Virus record (IMG/VR): IMGVR_UViG_3300030389_002547
Span: 1 to 39,311 of that record
From: a virus
Direction: 5' to 3' (one strand)
DNA: 39,311 nucleotides
The notes under the pieces: model-generated
Told to the model about the DNA's origin: nothing
Databases searched by the model: none
The model's input: only the letters and a program-made list of their open reading frames with translations
Shown here: in pieces, positions 1 through 8,735 of the stretch
Layout of the letters: each line of letters opens with the position of its first letter
Numbering within the stretch: position 1 is the stretch's first letter
Translations under genes and position numbers: made by a program

Positions 1-318
1 AAGGACAATAATGTAGTTGTCCATAGATCCCGACTTAGTAAAACAGATGAGTCAATACCAGAATATGAAGAAAGTAAAGCAAGAACAGAACATTTAAAAG
101 CAGAATTATTAGAACTAGATCGAAAAGTAAAAGAGAATGAGTTAGTAGCTATGGAAGAAGTAGAAAATAAATGGTGCAATATTATTACAAACGCAAGAAA
201 CAAATTATTAGGCATTCCAGCTAAAGCAAAACAAAGAATACCTGATTTAGATGCAAATGCGGTTGCTTGTTTAGATGATATTGTTCGTGAAGCACTAGAA
301 GAACTATCAGCAGCATGA
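1..318 (+). CDS. Terminase small subunit, Nu1-like (C-terminal part)
   Basis: The frame is open from base 1 to the TGA at 316-318, so about 105 C-terminal residues are present and the N-terminus lies outside the window. The visible part is a charged helix (SKARTEHLKAELLELDRK) followed by a segment with NARNKLLGIPAKAKQRIP, the pattern I know from Nu1-type small terminase subunits. In that family the missing N-terminus is a winged-helix DNA-binding domain that recognises the packaging site, and the C-terminal part binds the large subunit. The stop overlaps the start of the GpA-type large terminase by 4 bases (ATGA), which supports both identity and translational coupling. Confidence 0.8.
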   Translation, partial: KDNNVVVHRSRLSKTDESIPEYEESKARTEHLKAELLELDRKVKENELVAMEEVENKWCNIITNARNKLLGIPAKAKQRIPDLDANAVACLDDIVREALEELSAA

Positions 319-2183
319 ATAATCTCTTAAAACTCGAAAAAAAGGCTTATTTGTCCTTTAAACCGCCTAAAAAGCTTAGTTTGAGCCAATGGGCAGATAA
401 TTACGCTTATTTATCAGCAGAAAGTTCAGCAGAAGGTGGTCGATGGAGAACACTTCCATATCAAAAAGGCATCATGGATGCCATTACCAACCCAAATGTT
501 GAACAAGTAACTCTAATGAAGAGTGCTAGGGTCGGATATTCTAAAATTCTGAACCATTTGATTGCATACCACATACACCAAGATCCCTGTCCTATCATGG
601 TATGTCAGCCGACTCTAGATGATTGTCAGTCTTACTCTAAAGAAGAAATACAACCTATGTTAAGGGATACTCCATGTTTACATGGATTAGTAAGTGATCC
701 TAAATCGAAAGATGGAAACAATACTTTGTTGCAGAAAAATTTTCCTGGAGGAACATTATCTTTAGTTGGTGCTAATTCCGCTCGTGGATTTAGAAGGGTA
801 TCTAGAAGAGTTGTTTTGTTTGATGAGGTTGATGGTTATCCAGCATCAGCAGGTACAGAAGGAGATCAGATAAAACTTGGTATTAGAAGAACAGAATATT
901 ATTGGAACAGAAAAATAGTAGCTGGGTCTACGCCAACAATAAAAGATTTCAGTCGTATTGAAAGATTGTTTGAGCAAACTAATCAACAGAGATATTATGT
1001 TCCCTGCCCAGAATGCAATCATATGCAATATTTGAAATGGTCAAACATGAAATGGCGAGATAATGATCCCGATACAGTTGCATATGCTTGTGAGGATTGT
1101 GGTTGTTTAATTCCGCATAGTAAAAAAAGATGGATGGTAGAAAGAGGAGAGTGGCGAGCTACAGCACCAGGTAATCCAAAACACGTTGGGTTTCATATAT
1201 GGGCTGCATATTCTTATTCACCTAATGCTAGTTGGTCTAATCTTGTTGAAGAATTTTTGCAAAGTAAGAATGATCCAGAACAGTTAAAAACGTGGATCAA
1301 TACCATTCTTGGGGAGTGCTGGGAAGATACATATGCGAGCAAGGTTGGTGCAGAAGGTCTTATGGAAAGAGCATCACTTGAGACTTACAAACAAGGTATA
1401 CCACCTAGTAGCGTTCTCAGTTTGTGTCTCGGATGTGACGTACAAGATGACAGGCTTTCTATGAGTCTCTGGGGCATAGGACGTAATGAGGAAATGTATT
1501 TAATAGATAGAAAAGTTATATATGGTAGCCCTGCAAGAGCAGATTTATGGAAACAGATGGATGAAGTGTTAATGAGTGAATATACAAATGAAGATGGTAA
1601 GAAAATGAAAATAGATAGTGCTGCGATTGATACAGGTGGTCATTTTACGCAAGAAGTTTATCAATATGTAAGAGAAAGAACTCAGCTCGGACTAATTGGA
1701 GTTAAAGGTATGGGACAGAAAGGAAAACCTCCTATTGGCAAACCTAGTAAGGTAGATATTAATTTTTCTGGTAAAGCTTTAAAAAGAGGTGTGCAGTTAT
1801 TTCCTGTAGGAGTAGATGTTATAAAATCAACACTTCATAATAAATTAAAAGATGCAGAACCTGGAGAAGGATATATTCATTTTTATCCAACAATTACACA
1901 TGATTATTTTGAAGAATTAACGGCAGAGAGACAGGTGCTTAGATATAAGCATGGATATCAAGAACGCATTTGGGTCAAAAAAAGTAATGCAAGAAATGAA
2001 GCTCTTGATGAAATGGTATACGCATATGCTGCTTGGCAAAGATTATTGCAAAAATATGACAGAAGAACAATCTTTGATCAATTTGAAAAAAGATTAAATC
2101 CTCCCGAACCTAAAAAGGATAGTAAGCTATCATTAAATCGTACTAATTCGACTAAAAACTCGAATTTTGTCTCTAATTGGTAA
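315..2183 (+). CDS. Terminase large subunit, lambda GpA family
   Basis: This is the ATP-driven packaging motor and cutting nuclease that moves phage DNA into the prohead. At 622 residues it is close to lambda gpA (641). The Walker A variant KSARVGYSK at about residues 69-77 matches the one in lambda gpA. Walker B is VVLFDEVD (166-173), and STP at 205-207 fits the coupling motif. A CPEC (231-234) and CEDC (259-262) pair forms the zinc-knuckle insertion seen in GpA proteins. The nuclease half carries GCDVQDDRLS, AIDTGG and NEALDEMVYAYAA, the usual acidic positions. It starts 4 bases inside the small subunit gene and ends 3 bases before the next gene. Confidence is high. Confidence 0.97.
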   Translation: MNNLLKLEKKAYLSFKPPKKLSLSQWADNYAYLSAESSAEGGRWRTLPYQKGIMDAITNPNVEQVTLMKSARVGYSKILNHLIAYHIHQDPCPIMVCQPTLDDCQSYSKEEIQPMLRDTPCLHGLVSDPKSKDGNNTLLQKNFPGGTLSLVGANSARGFRRVSRRVVLFDEVDGYPASAGTEGDQIKLGIRRTEYYWNRKIVAGSTPTIKDFSRIERLFEQTNQQRYYVPCPECNHMQYLKWSNMKWRDNDPDTVAYACEDCGCLIPHSKKRWMVERGEWRATAPGNPKHVGFHIWAAYSYSPNASWSNLVEEFLQSKNDPEQLKTWINTILGECWEDTYASKVGAEGLMERASLETYKQGIPPSSVLSLCLGCDVQDDRLSMSLWGIGRNEEMYLIDRKVIYGSPARADLWKQMDEVLMSEYTNEDGKKMKIDSAAIDTGGHFTQEVYQYVRERTQLGLIGVKGMGQKGKPPIGKPSKVDINFSGKALKRGVQLFPVGVDVIKSTLHNKLKDAEPGEGYIHFYPTITHDYFEELTAERQVLRYKHGYQERIWVKKSNARNEALDEMVYAYAAWQRLLQKYDRRTIFDQFEKRLNPPEPKKDSKLSLNRTNSTKNSNFVSNW

Positions 2184-2186
2184 AAA

Positions 2187-2771
2187 ATGACCTTTCCTAA
2201 AACTATAAGAGCAGGAGATTATATTCAATGGAATATACCAGCATCACAAGATTATTACGGAAACAGTATAAGCAGTCCAGATTGGTCGGTTGTTTATTAT
2301 CTCAGAACAAAAGTAGGTGCAATAGGTGCAACTGTTAATAGTTCAGCTTATATAGATGGTTTTAAATTTACAATTCCAAGTAATGTTTCAGCTACTTTTT
2401 TAGCAGGTGATTGGTTTTATCAGGCTATTGCAAATAAATCAGGAGCAGAAAAACAAACTATAGCTTCTGGACAATTTGAAGTTTTAAAATCTTTAGAATT
2501 TTCTGGTACTGCTAGTAGTTATGACGGTAGATCACAAGTAGAAAAAGATTTAGAGACAATCGAAACTGCGATAAGGAATTTAATTAGTGGTGGTCTTATT
2601 AAGGAATATAAAATTGGTACTAGAAATGCAAAGAAATATGAATTAGCAGAATTATTAACTCTTAAGAGTCAATATAAAGTAGAACTTGTAAGAGAAAAAC
2701 AAGCAGAAACAATGGCAAATGGTCTGGGCAATCCAAGAGCAACATTTGTTCGTTTTGATGGAGCATACTAA
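2187..2771 (+). CDS. gpW-like head-tail joining protein with an N-terminal beta domain
   Basis: The position between large terminase and portal is where lambda encodes gpW. Residues of about 115-185 contain a helical stretch with ETAIRNLISGGLIKEYKIG and KKYELAELLTLKSQY. This resembles gpW in pattern: helix, short basic beta hairpin, helix. Lambda gpW is only 68 residues, whereas this protein has 194. The first 110 residues look like an all-beta, Ser/Thr-rich domain (IRAGDYIQWNIPAS, GDWFYQAIANKSG) that I do not recognise. The stop overlaps the portal start by one base (TAATG). The gpW role, completing the head after packaging and docking the tail, is inferred from place and the C-terminal pattern. 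The N-terminal domain has no assigned function. Confidence 0.6.
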   Translation: MTFPKTIRAGDYIQWNIPASQDYYGNSISSPDWSVVYYLRTKVGAIGATVNSSAYIDGFKFTIPSNVSATFLAGDWFYQAIANKSGAEKQTIASGQFEVLKSLEFSGTASSYDGRSQVEKDLETIETAIRNLISGGLIKEYKIGTRNAKKYELAELLTLKSQYKVELVREKQAETMANGLGNPRATFVRFDGAY

Positions 2772-4327
2772 TGGGAATAAGATCTAACATCGCAAGTGCA
2801 GTAAAAAGAGTTTTAGGTTTTGGTGGCAATGCAAAACCACTTAGAGGTCTAAGGGCATATCAAGGTGCATTAGTCTCTAGACTTACACAGGATTGGATGA
2901 GTAGTCAGTTAAGTGCTGATGCTGAGATTAGGAATAGTTTGCGTAAATTAAGAGATAGATCCAGAGAACTTGTAAGAAATAATCCATATGCAAGACAAGC
3001 TAAAAGAACAACACAAATTAATATTGTCGGAACAGGAATGAAATTTCAATCTCTTGTTTTACAACAACGAGGTGGGAAAAGAGATCAAAGAGTAAATACT
3101 TTAATAGAAGAAAAATGGGCAGAATGGTCAGAGGCTAATAGTTGCGATTGTGCAGGTAAATATAGTTTCCATCAATTTGAATGGTTAGCAGCAGGTGCAT
3201 TATGCGAATCAGGTGAAGCTATTTTTAGGATCGTCAGAAAACCATTTGGTGATTCAAATGTTCCTATTGCTCTTCAAATGATTGAAAGTGATTTGTTAGA
3301 TGAAGAATATGATGACAAATTACTTAATAAAAATAATGAGTGGAGAAATGGAGTTGAAGTAGATGAGTGGGGTAGACCTGTCAGATATGCGATTCTAACC
3401 AAACATCCAGGAGATGCATATTATTTAGATTATTCTGCAAATCGTAAATTACATATATTTATAGATGCAAAAGATATCATTCATTTATTTTTACCCGAAA
3501 GACCTGGGCAAAACAGAGGAGTACCTTGGTTTCATAGCGTGATGGCTGATATGCATCAGCTACAGGGATATGAAGAAGCTGCTGTTATAAGAGCTAGAGC
3601 AGGTGCAAGTATTATGGGCTTTATTCAAAACGATCAAGGAGAGTTGATTGGGGATGAAGTTCAGAATAATCAGAGAATACAAACTTTTTCACCTGGAGAG
3701 TTTAGATATCTAGCACCAAATGAGTCAGTACAGATACCTGACATTGATTACCCATCTCAACAATATGAGATGTTTGTAAAAAACAAAATTAGACGTTTCG
3801 CCACAGGTATAGGGTGCAGTTTTGAAACAATATCAAAGGACTTTAGCGAAACTAACTATTCAAGCTCAAGACTTAGTTTGTTAGAAGACAGAGAACATTG
3901 GAAGTTTTGTCAAAAATATATGATTGATAATTTTCACTACAGAATATTTAAAGAGTGGCTTGCATTGTCAGTTTTATCAGGTGATTTAGATTTTCCTGAT
4001 TATGCAGCAAATTCAAAACGATATTGCAAGCCAAGATGGACACCCCCAGCACAACATTATGTAGATCCATTAAAGGAAATAAAAGCATATCGTGAGGCAG
4101 AACAAGCTGGCTACATGACTAAGTCACAAGTCATTGCACAGACTAATGGCGGTGATTATGACGATATTGTTTCTGAGATTGCAAGAGAACAAGATGTCGC
4201 TGATAGTTTAGGCGTTACATTAGATAAGGATCTAGACTTAGAAGTAGAGATTGGATCTGAGGGTAATGTAAATATTACTCCTCCTCCACCTAATAGATCT
4301 AAAAAAACACGCAAAAAGGCTGAGTAA
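2771..4327 (+). CDS. Portal protein, lambda gpB family
   Basis: The protein forms the dodecameric portal ring at the head vertex through which DNA enters and leaves. At 518 residues it is near lambda gpB (533). Family-like stretches are RELVRNNPYARQAKRTTQINIVGTG near residue 70-95, FEWLAAGALCESGEAIFR near 140, a conserved acidic strand IESDLLDEEY, and FATGIGCSFETISKDFSETNYSSSRLSLLEDR around residues 342-373, typical of the PF05136 portal clan. The C-terminus is basic (RSKKTRKKAE). It lies between the gpW-like gene and the protease-capsid gene, separated by 1-2 bases. In lambda gpB is trimmed proteolytically, but whether that happens here cannot be seen. Confidence 0.95.
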   Translation: MGIRSNIASAVKRVLGFGGNAKPLRGLRAYQGALVSRLTQDWMSSQLSADAEIRNSLRKLRDRSRELVRNNPYARQAKRTTQINIVGTGMKFQSLVLQQRGGKRDQRVNTLIEEKWAEWSEANSCDCAGKYSFHQFEWLAAGALCESGEAIFRIVRKPFGDSNVPIALQMIESDLLDEEYDDKLLNKNNEWRNGVEVDEWGRPVRYAILTKHPGDAYYLDYSANRKLHIFIDAKDIIHLFLPERPGQNRGVPWFHSVMADMHQLQGYEEAAVIRARAGASIMGFIQNDQGELIGDEVQNNQRIQTFSPGEFRYLAPNESVQIPDIDYPSQQYEMFVKNKIRRFATGIGCSFETISKDFSETNYSSSRLSLLEDREHWKFCQKYMIDNFHYRIFKEWLALSVLSGDLDFPDYAANSKRYCKPRWTPPAQHYVDPLKEIKAYREAEQAGYMTKSQVIAQTNGGDYDDIVSEIAREQDVADSLGVTLDKDLDLEVEIGSEGNVNITPPPPNRSKKTRKKAE

Positions 4328-4329
4328 TT

Positions 4330-7080
4330 ATGGCAAATGTAAGTGGCACAGAGATTAACTTAAAACCCACTGATGGGATGAAGGCAGAAGCTAGACGATA
4401 TAAAGAATGGAAAAAAGAAGGTAGAAAAGGCGGTACACAGGTTGCAGCAGTAAGAGCCACACAAATATTAAGTGGTAATGAATTATCTCCAGACGTTGTG
4501 GTGAGAATGTTTAGTTTTTTCAGCAGACATGAAGTTGATAAAAAAGCAGAAGGTTTTAGTCCTGGAGAAAAAGGATACCCTAGTCCTGGACGCACAGCCT
4601 GGGCAGCCTGGGGAGGGGACGCTGGTTTTAGTTGGAGTCGAGGAAAAGCTGCTGCTATTAAAAAAGCAAGAGAAAGAGCAGAACCTGTAGAACTTGGAAG
4701 ACCATATCCAAATGAACACGCAGCAACTATTACAAATTCAGAACAATATGATACATTTAGGCGGTCTAACAATGAAGCCTCTCAAGGCATAGACTTTATA
4801 TTTGGTATAAAGGATAATGAGGAGGGTGCTGAACTTCAATCAATTAGGTTCAGACTTTCTGAATATTCTGCTTCTGAAGCAGAAGCATGGCTTGAGAGAA
4901 ACGAGTTTGAACCTATTAAGTTTGAACCTGCTACTAACGAAAAAACTATGGCTGAAACAACTAAAGTTGAAAAAAGAGCAGAACCTGATGCTTTAAAAAC
5001 AGGAGATTTTGTATCTTGGAATGCTAGTGGAGGTCGAGCTAGAGGTAAGATCACAAAGATTGTAAGAGATGGACAAATTGATGTCCCTAGCAGTTCTTTT
5101 GTTATTAATGGAACGGCAGATGATCCAGCAGCTTTAATTCAAGTATATAGAGATGGCGAATCCACCGACATATATGCAGGTCATCGATTTTCGGCACTTA
5201 CAAAAATTGCCAGTATTAGAGCGATTGAGAATGGAGATAAGTTTGAGCGTAAAGAGGTTACGGACTTCAAAAATGTAAAAGCAAGAACATTCGAGTTTCC
5301 ATTTTCGTCAGAGTATCCAGTAAAGCGTTATTTCGGTAACGAAATATTAAGTCATGAGGAAGGAGCAGCAGATTTAGCACGATTAAATGATGGTGGTGCT
5401 GTTCTCTTTAATCACGATATGAATAAGCCTATTGGTGTAGTAGAGTCAGCTCGAATCGATCCAGAAACCAAACGAGGTTATGCCAAGATTCGTTTCTCTC
5501 GCAACAAGTTTGCATCTGAAATATTACAAGATGTACAGGATGGAATATTAAGAGGTATTTCTTTTGGATATCAAATTAATGATATGGAAGAAGCAGAAGA
5601 TGGTATGAGAGCTACCAACTGGTCAGTACACGAACTATCAGTTGTAACTGTTCCAGCTGATCCAACTATTGGTTTTGGAAGAAGTTTGATAGAACCCTCT
5701 CAAGGTAATAGTATTAGTATGGTACAAGAATCTCCTATCGAGGAGATTAATTCTGCGGTTGAACCCGCATCAACAACAGTCCGTAACATGGAAGAATCAA
5801 CTAAAGACACTGCGGTTGATACGGCTCCAGCCGTTGAAATCGACATCAAAGCCGAAGTACAACGTGCTATTGATGAAAACAATGCTCGTACAGCATCAAT
5901 CACTTCGTTATGTCGTGAGTTTGGAAAGTATGGAGCAGAAGAGCTTGCTGAATCACTTATAAAGGGAAATAAAACTCCCGAAGAAGCAAAAGCAGCTATC
6001 CTCGATCTTGTTAAAAACAAGGCAGAGGTTCGTAATACACCCATTCGTTCTACTGACATGACAACAAACGAAGTTGGCTTAGACCAAAAAGAAATTAAAA
6101 GATTCTCTTTCTTAAGAGCATTAAATGCACTAGCAAACCCAACAGATCGTCAAGCTCAAGAAGCAGCAGCTTTTGAGAGAGAGGTATCTGATGCAGCTTC
6201 TAAAAAGTATGAGAAGCCAGCAAACGGAATCTTAGTTCCTAACGAAGTCTTAAAAAGAGACTTAACTGTTGGTACTGCAACTGCTGGTGGTAACTTAGTT
6301 CCTACAGAGTTACTTGCTGGATCATTCATCGACATTCTTAGAAAGAGAATGGCTGTGATGGCTGCCAACCCAACAATGTTGACTGGACTTAGTGGAAACG
6401 TATCAATTCCTAGAATGACCTCTAGTAGTTCGGCTTATTTTGTTGGTGAGTCTGGATCTCCTACAGAAAGTCAGCAAGCTTTTGATCAAGTCAACATGAC
6501 ACCTAAGACAGTTGGTGCATTTGTTGATTATTCAAGAAGATTATTACTTCAATCATCAATTGATGTTGAGTCAATGATCAGAGATGACATTGCAAAGGTT
6601 ATTGCTACTAAGCTTGATAACGCAGCAATCTATGGTTCTGGTAGTTCTAATGAGCCTCTTGGAATTAAAGATACAACTGGTGTAGGTACACAGACAATTA
6701 CTACATTCGGTACATTTGCTGAGTACATCGGAATGGAGACAGACGTTGCAGCAGCTAATGCTGATGTAGCTAATATGTTCTACCTAATAAATGCTTCTGC
6801 AAGAGGTGCTTTGAAGTCAACAGAAAAGGCTACAAACACAGCGCAGTTCGTATTCGAGAACAATGAAATTAATGGCTATCCAGCTATTGTTTCTAACCAG
6901 TTAGCAAATAACGATGTACTCTTCGGAGACTTCTCACAGTTTGTGATTGGTATGTGGTCTGGTTTAGATCTAACTGTAGATCCATATGCAAACGCAACAA
7001 ATGGTAGTGTAAGAATCATTGCATTACAGGATGTTGACTTTGCTGTTAAGCAGCCAGGTGCATTCTGCTTCGGAACATAA
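4330..7080 (+). CDS. Fused prohead protease (S78) and HK97-fold major capsid protein with extra N-terminal domains
   Basis: One 916-residue frame holds the functions that HK97 splits over two genes. Residues 10-118 are a basic Gly/Trp-rich region (GYPSPGRTAWAAWGGDAGFS). Residues 137-205 form a small module ending FEPIKFEPATNEK. Residues 222-292 look like a TUDOR-type SH3 barrel (GDFVSWNASGGRARGKITKI), as in Hva1_TUDOR (DUF2945) proteins. Residues 310-455 are the S78 protease, with candidate triad H362 (VLFNHD), S411 (RGISFGY) and E435 (SVHELSVV). Residues 480-580 are a helical delta-like scaffold segment, and residues 585-916 are the PF05065 capsid (TAGGNLVPTE, SSNEPLGIKD, C-terminal DVDFAVKQPGAF). 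Self-cleavage should release mature capsid. An internal ATG at codon 207 is a possible alternative start. Confidence 0.93.
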   Translation: MANVSGTEINLKPTDGMKAEARRYKEWKKEGRKGGTQVAAVRATQILSGNELSPDVVVRMFSFFSRHEVDKKAEGFSPGEKGYPSPGRTAWAAWGGDAGFSWSRGKAAAIKKARERAEPVELGRPYPNEHAATITNSEQYDTFRRSNNEASQGIDFIFGIKDNEEGAELQSIRFRLSEYSASEAEAWLERNEFEPIKFEPATNEKTMAETTKVEKRAEPDALKTGDFVSWNASGGRARGKITKIVRDGQIDVPSSSFVINGTADDPAALIQVYRDGESTDIYAGHRFSALTKIASIRAIENGDKFERKEVTDFKNVKARTFEFPFSSEYPVKRYFGNEILSHEEGAADLARLNDGGAVLFNHDMNKPIGVVESARIDPETKRGYAKIRFSRNKFASEILQDVQDGILRGISFGYQINDMEEAEDGMRATNWSVHELSVVTVPADPTIGFGRSLIEPSQGNSISMVQESPIEEINSAVEPASTTVRNMEESTKDTAVDTAPAVEIDIKAEVQRAIDENNARTASITSLCREFGKYGAEELAESLIKGNKTPEEAKAAILDLVKNKAEVRNTPIRSTDMTTNEVGLDQKEIKRFSFLRALNALANPTDRQAQEAAAFEREVSDAASKKYEKPANGILVPNEVLKRDLTVGTATAGGNLVPTELLAGSFIDILRKRMAVMAANPTMLTGLSGNVSIPRMTSSSSAYFVGESGSPTESQQAFDQVNMTPKTVGAFVDYSRRLLLQSSIDVESMIRDDIAKVIATKLDNAAIYGSGSSNEPLGIKDTTGVGTQTITTFGTFAEYIGMETDVAAANADVANMFYLINASARGALKSTEKATNTAQFVFENNEINGYPAIVSNQLANNDVLFGDFSQFVIGMWSGLDLTVDPYANATNGSVRIIALQDVDFAVKQPGAFCFGT

Positions 7081-7081
7081 T

Positions 7082-7414
7082 ATGAAGGTTAAATTGCTAA
7101 GAGCAACAATGATAGCTGGAGTCCCAACGGACTCTGGCTCTATTGTTAATCTCGATGAGCAAAATGGTAATTATCTGTTAGCTATTGGGAAAGCAGAATT
7201 AGCTGTTGAAGCTTGTGAAGCACCTACTCCCAGTACAGAAACAGTTGTCGAGCCAGAACCTACCAATAGTGACAAAGTTGACTTTTCTCAAATGACAAAA
7301 GCACAATTAGAAACTTATGGTCGTGATCTTGGAATAGAACTCGATAAAAGACAAACTAAAACTGATCTAATTGTTAAATTAGAAGAATTTATTCTTACAC
7401 AGGAGGAATCTTAA
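7082..7414 (+). CDS. Small head-region protein with a C-terminal HeH/SAP-like motif
   Basis: I place the start at the ATG 7082-7084, just after the capsid stop, giving 110 residues. An upstream in-frame ATG at 7019 would overlap the capsid gene by over 60 bases. The N-terminus (MKVKLLRATMIAGVPTDSGS) is a short beta motif common in phage proteins encoded next to capsid genes. After an acidic Pro/Thr linker, residues about 70-105 (MTKAQLETYGRDLGIELDKR) form a two-helix unit like HeH/LEM/SAP domains. This may be a structural or connector protein. The function is not known, and the annotation rests on position and the C-terminal motif. Confidence 0.75.
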   Translation: MKVKLLRATMIAGVPTDSGSIVNLDEQNGNYLLAIGKAELAVEACEAPTPSTETVVEPEPTNSDKVDFSQMTKAQLETYGRDLGIELDKRQTKTDLIVKLEEFILTQEES

Positions 7415-7415
7415 A

Positions 7416-7799
7416 ATGTCTGTTTTACAGCAAAACTTAGACAAATTAACTATTACTGCTGGTGTTGCGACTGCTGCTGTTACCTCTACAGCTACATCTA
7501 GTGCTATAGATCTTCTCGAATTTGATGGAGATGTATTGCTTATTTTAGATTCTGCTGCTGGTGGTGGTTCTAGTCCAACATTAGACGTTAAGTTAACTGA
7601 ATCTGATGCAAGTGGTGGCACTTACACAGATCTCTCAGGAGCTACTTTTACACAAGTTACTGGTTCTGCATCAATGCAAACACTTGTAATTAACAAAGAT
7701 ACTTCTAAGCGTTATATCAAGATTGTACAAACAATCGGTGGTTCATCACCAACATTTACTTTCAGCATCAACCTAGTTGGCGTTAAAAAGTATAGCTAA
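7416..7799 (+). CDS. Candidate capsid decoration or minor structural protein
   Basis: A strong Shine-Dalgarno AGGAGG at 7401-7406, nine bases before the ATG, suggests high expression, as expected for a virion protein. The 127 residues are Ser/Thr/Gly/Ala-rich and predicted all-beta, with no cysteine (SAAGGGSSPTLDVKLTESDA; IKIVQTIGGSSPTFTFSINL). The size, placement after the capsid gene and the terminator directly downstream all suit a head decoration protein in the place of lambda gpD, but I see no specific gpD motif. It is followed at 7806 by an intrinsic terminator, so it is the last gene of the capsid transcript. Confidence 0.65.
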   Translation: MSVLQQNLDKLTITAGVATAAVTSTATSSAIDLLEFDGDVLLILDSAAGGGSSPTLDVKLTESDASGGTYTDLSGATFTQVTGSASMQTLVINKDTSKRYIKIVQTIGGSSPTFTFSINLVGVKKYS

Positions 7800-7805
7800 A
7801 TTTGT

Positions 7806-7828
7806 AGCCCTATTTTTAGGGCTTTTTT
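7806..7828 (+). terminator. Rho-independent terminator after the capsid block
   Basis: A perfect 6-bp inverted repeat, AGCCCT (7806-7811) and AGGGCT (7818-7823), encloses a 6-base loop of A and T. The last T of the stem starts a run of six T (7823-7828). It lies between the decoration-like gene stop at 7799 and the next ATG at 7832, so it would trim transcripts after the abundant capsid genes. Read-through must feed the connector and tail genes unless another promoter is present. Confidence 0.8.
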
Positions 7829-7831
7829 ATT

Positions 7832-8110
7832 ATGGCATTTACTGAAAACTTAGATACTTTTTTAGCTGATTTTGGAAATTTAGTTGTCAGTAAAGGTGCA
7901 AGATATAAAGGTATTTTAGATCAACCAGATGAAATAGTTGCTGATGGTTTAGTAATGACTACTGATTATGAGCTTACAGGTCTAACAAGTCAGTTGGGGT
8001 CATTAATTTTCGATGATATTATTTCTGTTGATGGCGAAAATTATAAGGTCAGACAAACAAGAAAGATAGATGACGGTAAATTCTGTATAGTATCTCTAAG
8101 TAAGGAATAA
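7832..8110 (+). CDS. Head-tail connector, lambda gpFII-like
   Basis: The 92-residue product has a pattern like lambda gpFII (117 residues): a short N-terminal helix (TENLDTFLADFGNLVV), a strand with ILDQPDEIV, then IISVDGENYKVRQTRKIDDGKFCIVSL, equivalent to the DTLTIGEENFWVDRV stretch in gpFII. Gene order (capsid, FII, tail terminator, tail tube) agrees. gpFII attaches to the portal-gpW connector and forms the docking surface for the tail. The gene starts immediately after the terminator and is followed after 2 bases by the tail terminator gene. Confidence 0.7.
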   Translation: MAFTENLDTFLADFGNLVVSKGARYKGILDQPDEIVADGLVMTTDYELTGLTSQLGSLIFDDIISVDGENYKVRQTRKIDDGKFCIVSLSKE

Positions 8111-8112
8111 AA

Positions 8113-8541
8113 ATGGCAAGTAAAAGAGAGCAAATATTATCAGCATTACAAACGACATTAGCAGGTACTACAGGTGTATCTACTAGGATTTATAGATCAA
8201 GAATAGAACCTATAACGAATGGAGAATCACCTGCAATTGTTATAGAACCTGTTACTGATGAGCCATCTATAAATAGTACAAGTTATTTAAAAATAGATTG
8301 GACACTTAGAGTAAGAATTATTGTTATTGCAAGAGGAACTATTCCTGATAAGGTTGGCGATCCAACTGTTGAAAGTTTATTTTCAAAAGTTTTAAATGAT
8401 CCAACTGTTGGCGGTCTTGCAAAAGACATAAGACCAGCAAGTCAGACTTTTGAAGTACTAGAGGCAGATCAACCAGCAGGTTTTATAACCTGTGAGTTTG
8501 AAATCGATTACAGAACTTCATATAACAGTTTGAGTACATGA
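8113..8541 (+). CDS. Tail terminator protein, lambda gpU-like
   Basis: The 142-residue protein begins with a helix (REQILSALQTTLAGTTGVST), then IEPITNGESPAIVIEPVTDE, LRVRIIVIARGTIPDK and a closing CEFEIDYRTSY. This matches the alpha-beta pattern of lambda gpU (131 residues) and related minor tail proteins, where a ring of this protein stops tube polymerisation and joins the head. Its place directly before the tail tube gene is the same as in lambda. It could also be closer to the gpZ family, since both lie here in lambda, but only one such gene is present. Confidence 0.72.
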   Translation: MASKREQILSALQTTLAGTTGVSTRIYRSRIEPITNGESPAIVIEPVTDEPSINSTSYLKIDWTLRVRIIVIARGTIPDKVGDPTVESLFSKVLNDPTVGGLAKDIRPASQTFEVLEADQPAGFITCEFEIDYRTSYNSLST

Positions 8542-8582
8542 TTTATAATTAGGTCATACCCTAACAACCCCAAGCGTTTAAT

Positions 8583-8735
8583 ATGGAGTATGAAATCCCA
8601 AATGAGGGTGGAACTTACATCCTTAATCCAAAAACTGGCAAGGCAAAGCTAGTTCAACAAACAAAACAAGCTGAACCACCTAAAGAGGTAACAACTGATG
8701 GCACTACTGACAAGAAAGAGAGTAATTCTGATTGA
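8583..8735 (+). CDS. Small protein (50 aa) overlapping the tail tube gene
   Basis: The ATG at 8583 opens a 50-residue frame ending at the TGA 8733-8735. It begins EYEIPNEGGTYILNPKTGKA and continues with a polar Lys/Gln/Pro-rich stretch. The GGTYILNPKTGKAKLV pattern looks like a designed beta hairpin and not chance translation, and the frame fills the otherwise empty 156-base gap after the gpU-like gene. The last 38 bases overlap the tail tube gene in another frame. The function is unknown. The tail tube start at 8698 could be translationally coupled to this frame. Confidence 0.5.
   Translation: MEYEIPNEGGTYILNPKTGKAKLVQQTKQAEPPKEVTTDGTTDKKESNSD

Noticed and set aside
4299-4772. Minus-strand frame of 157 codons opposite the protease-capsid gene
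   Set aside because: It is antisense of a clear coding region and has no recognised domain or start signal.
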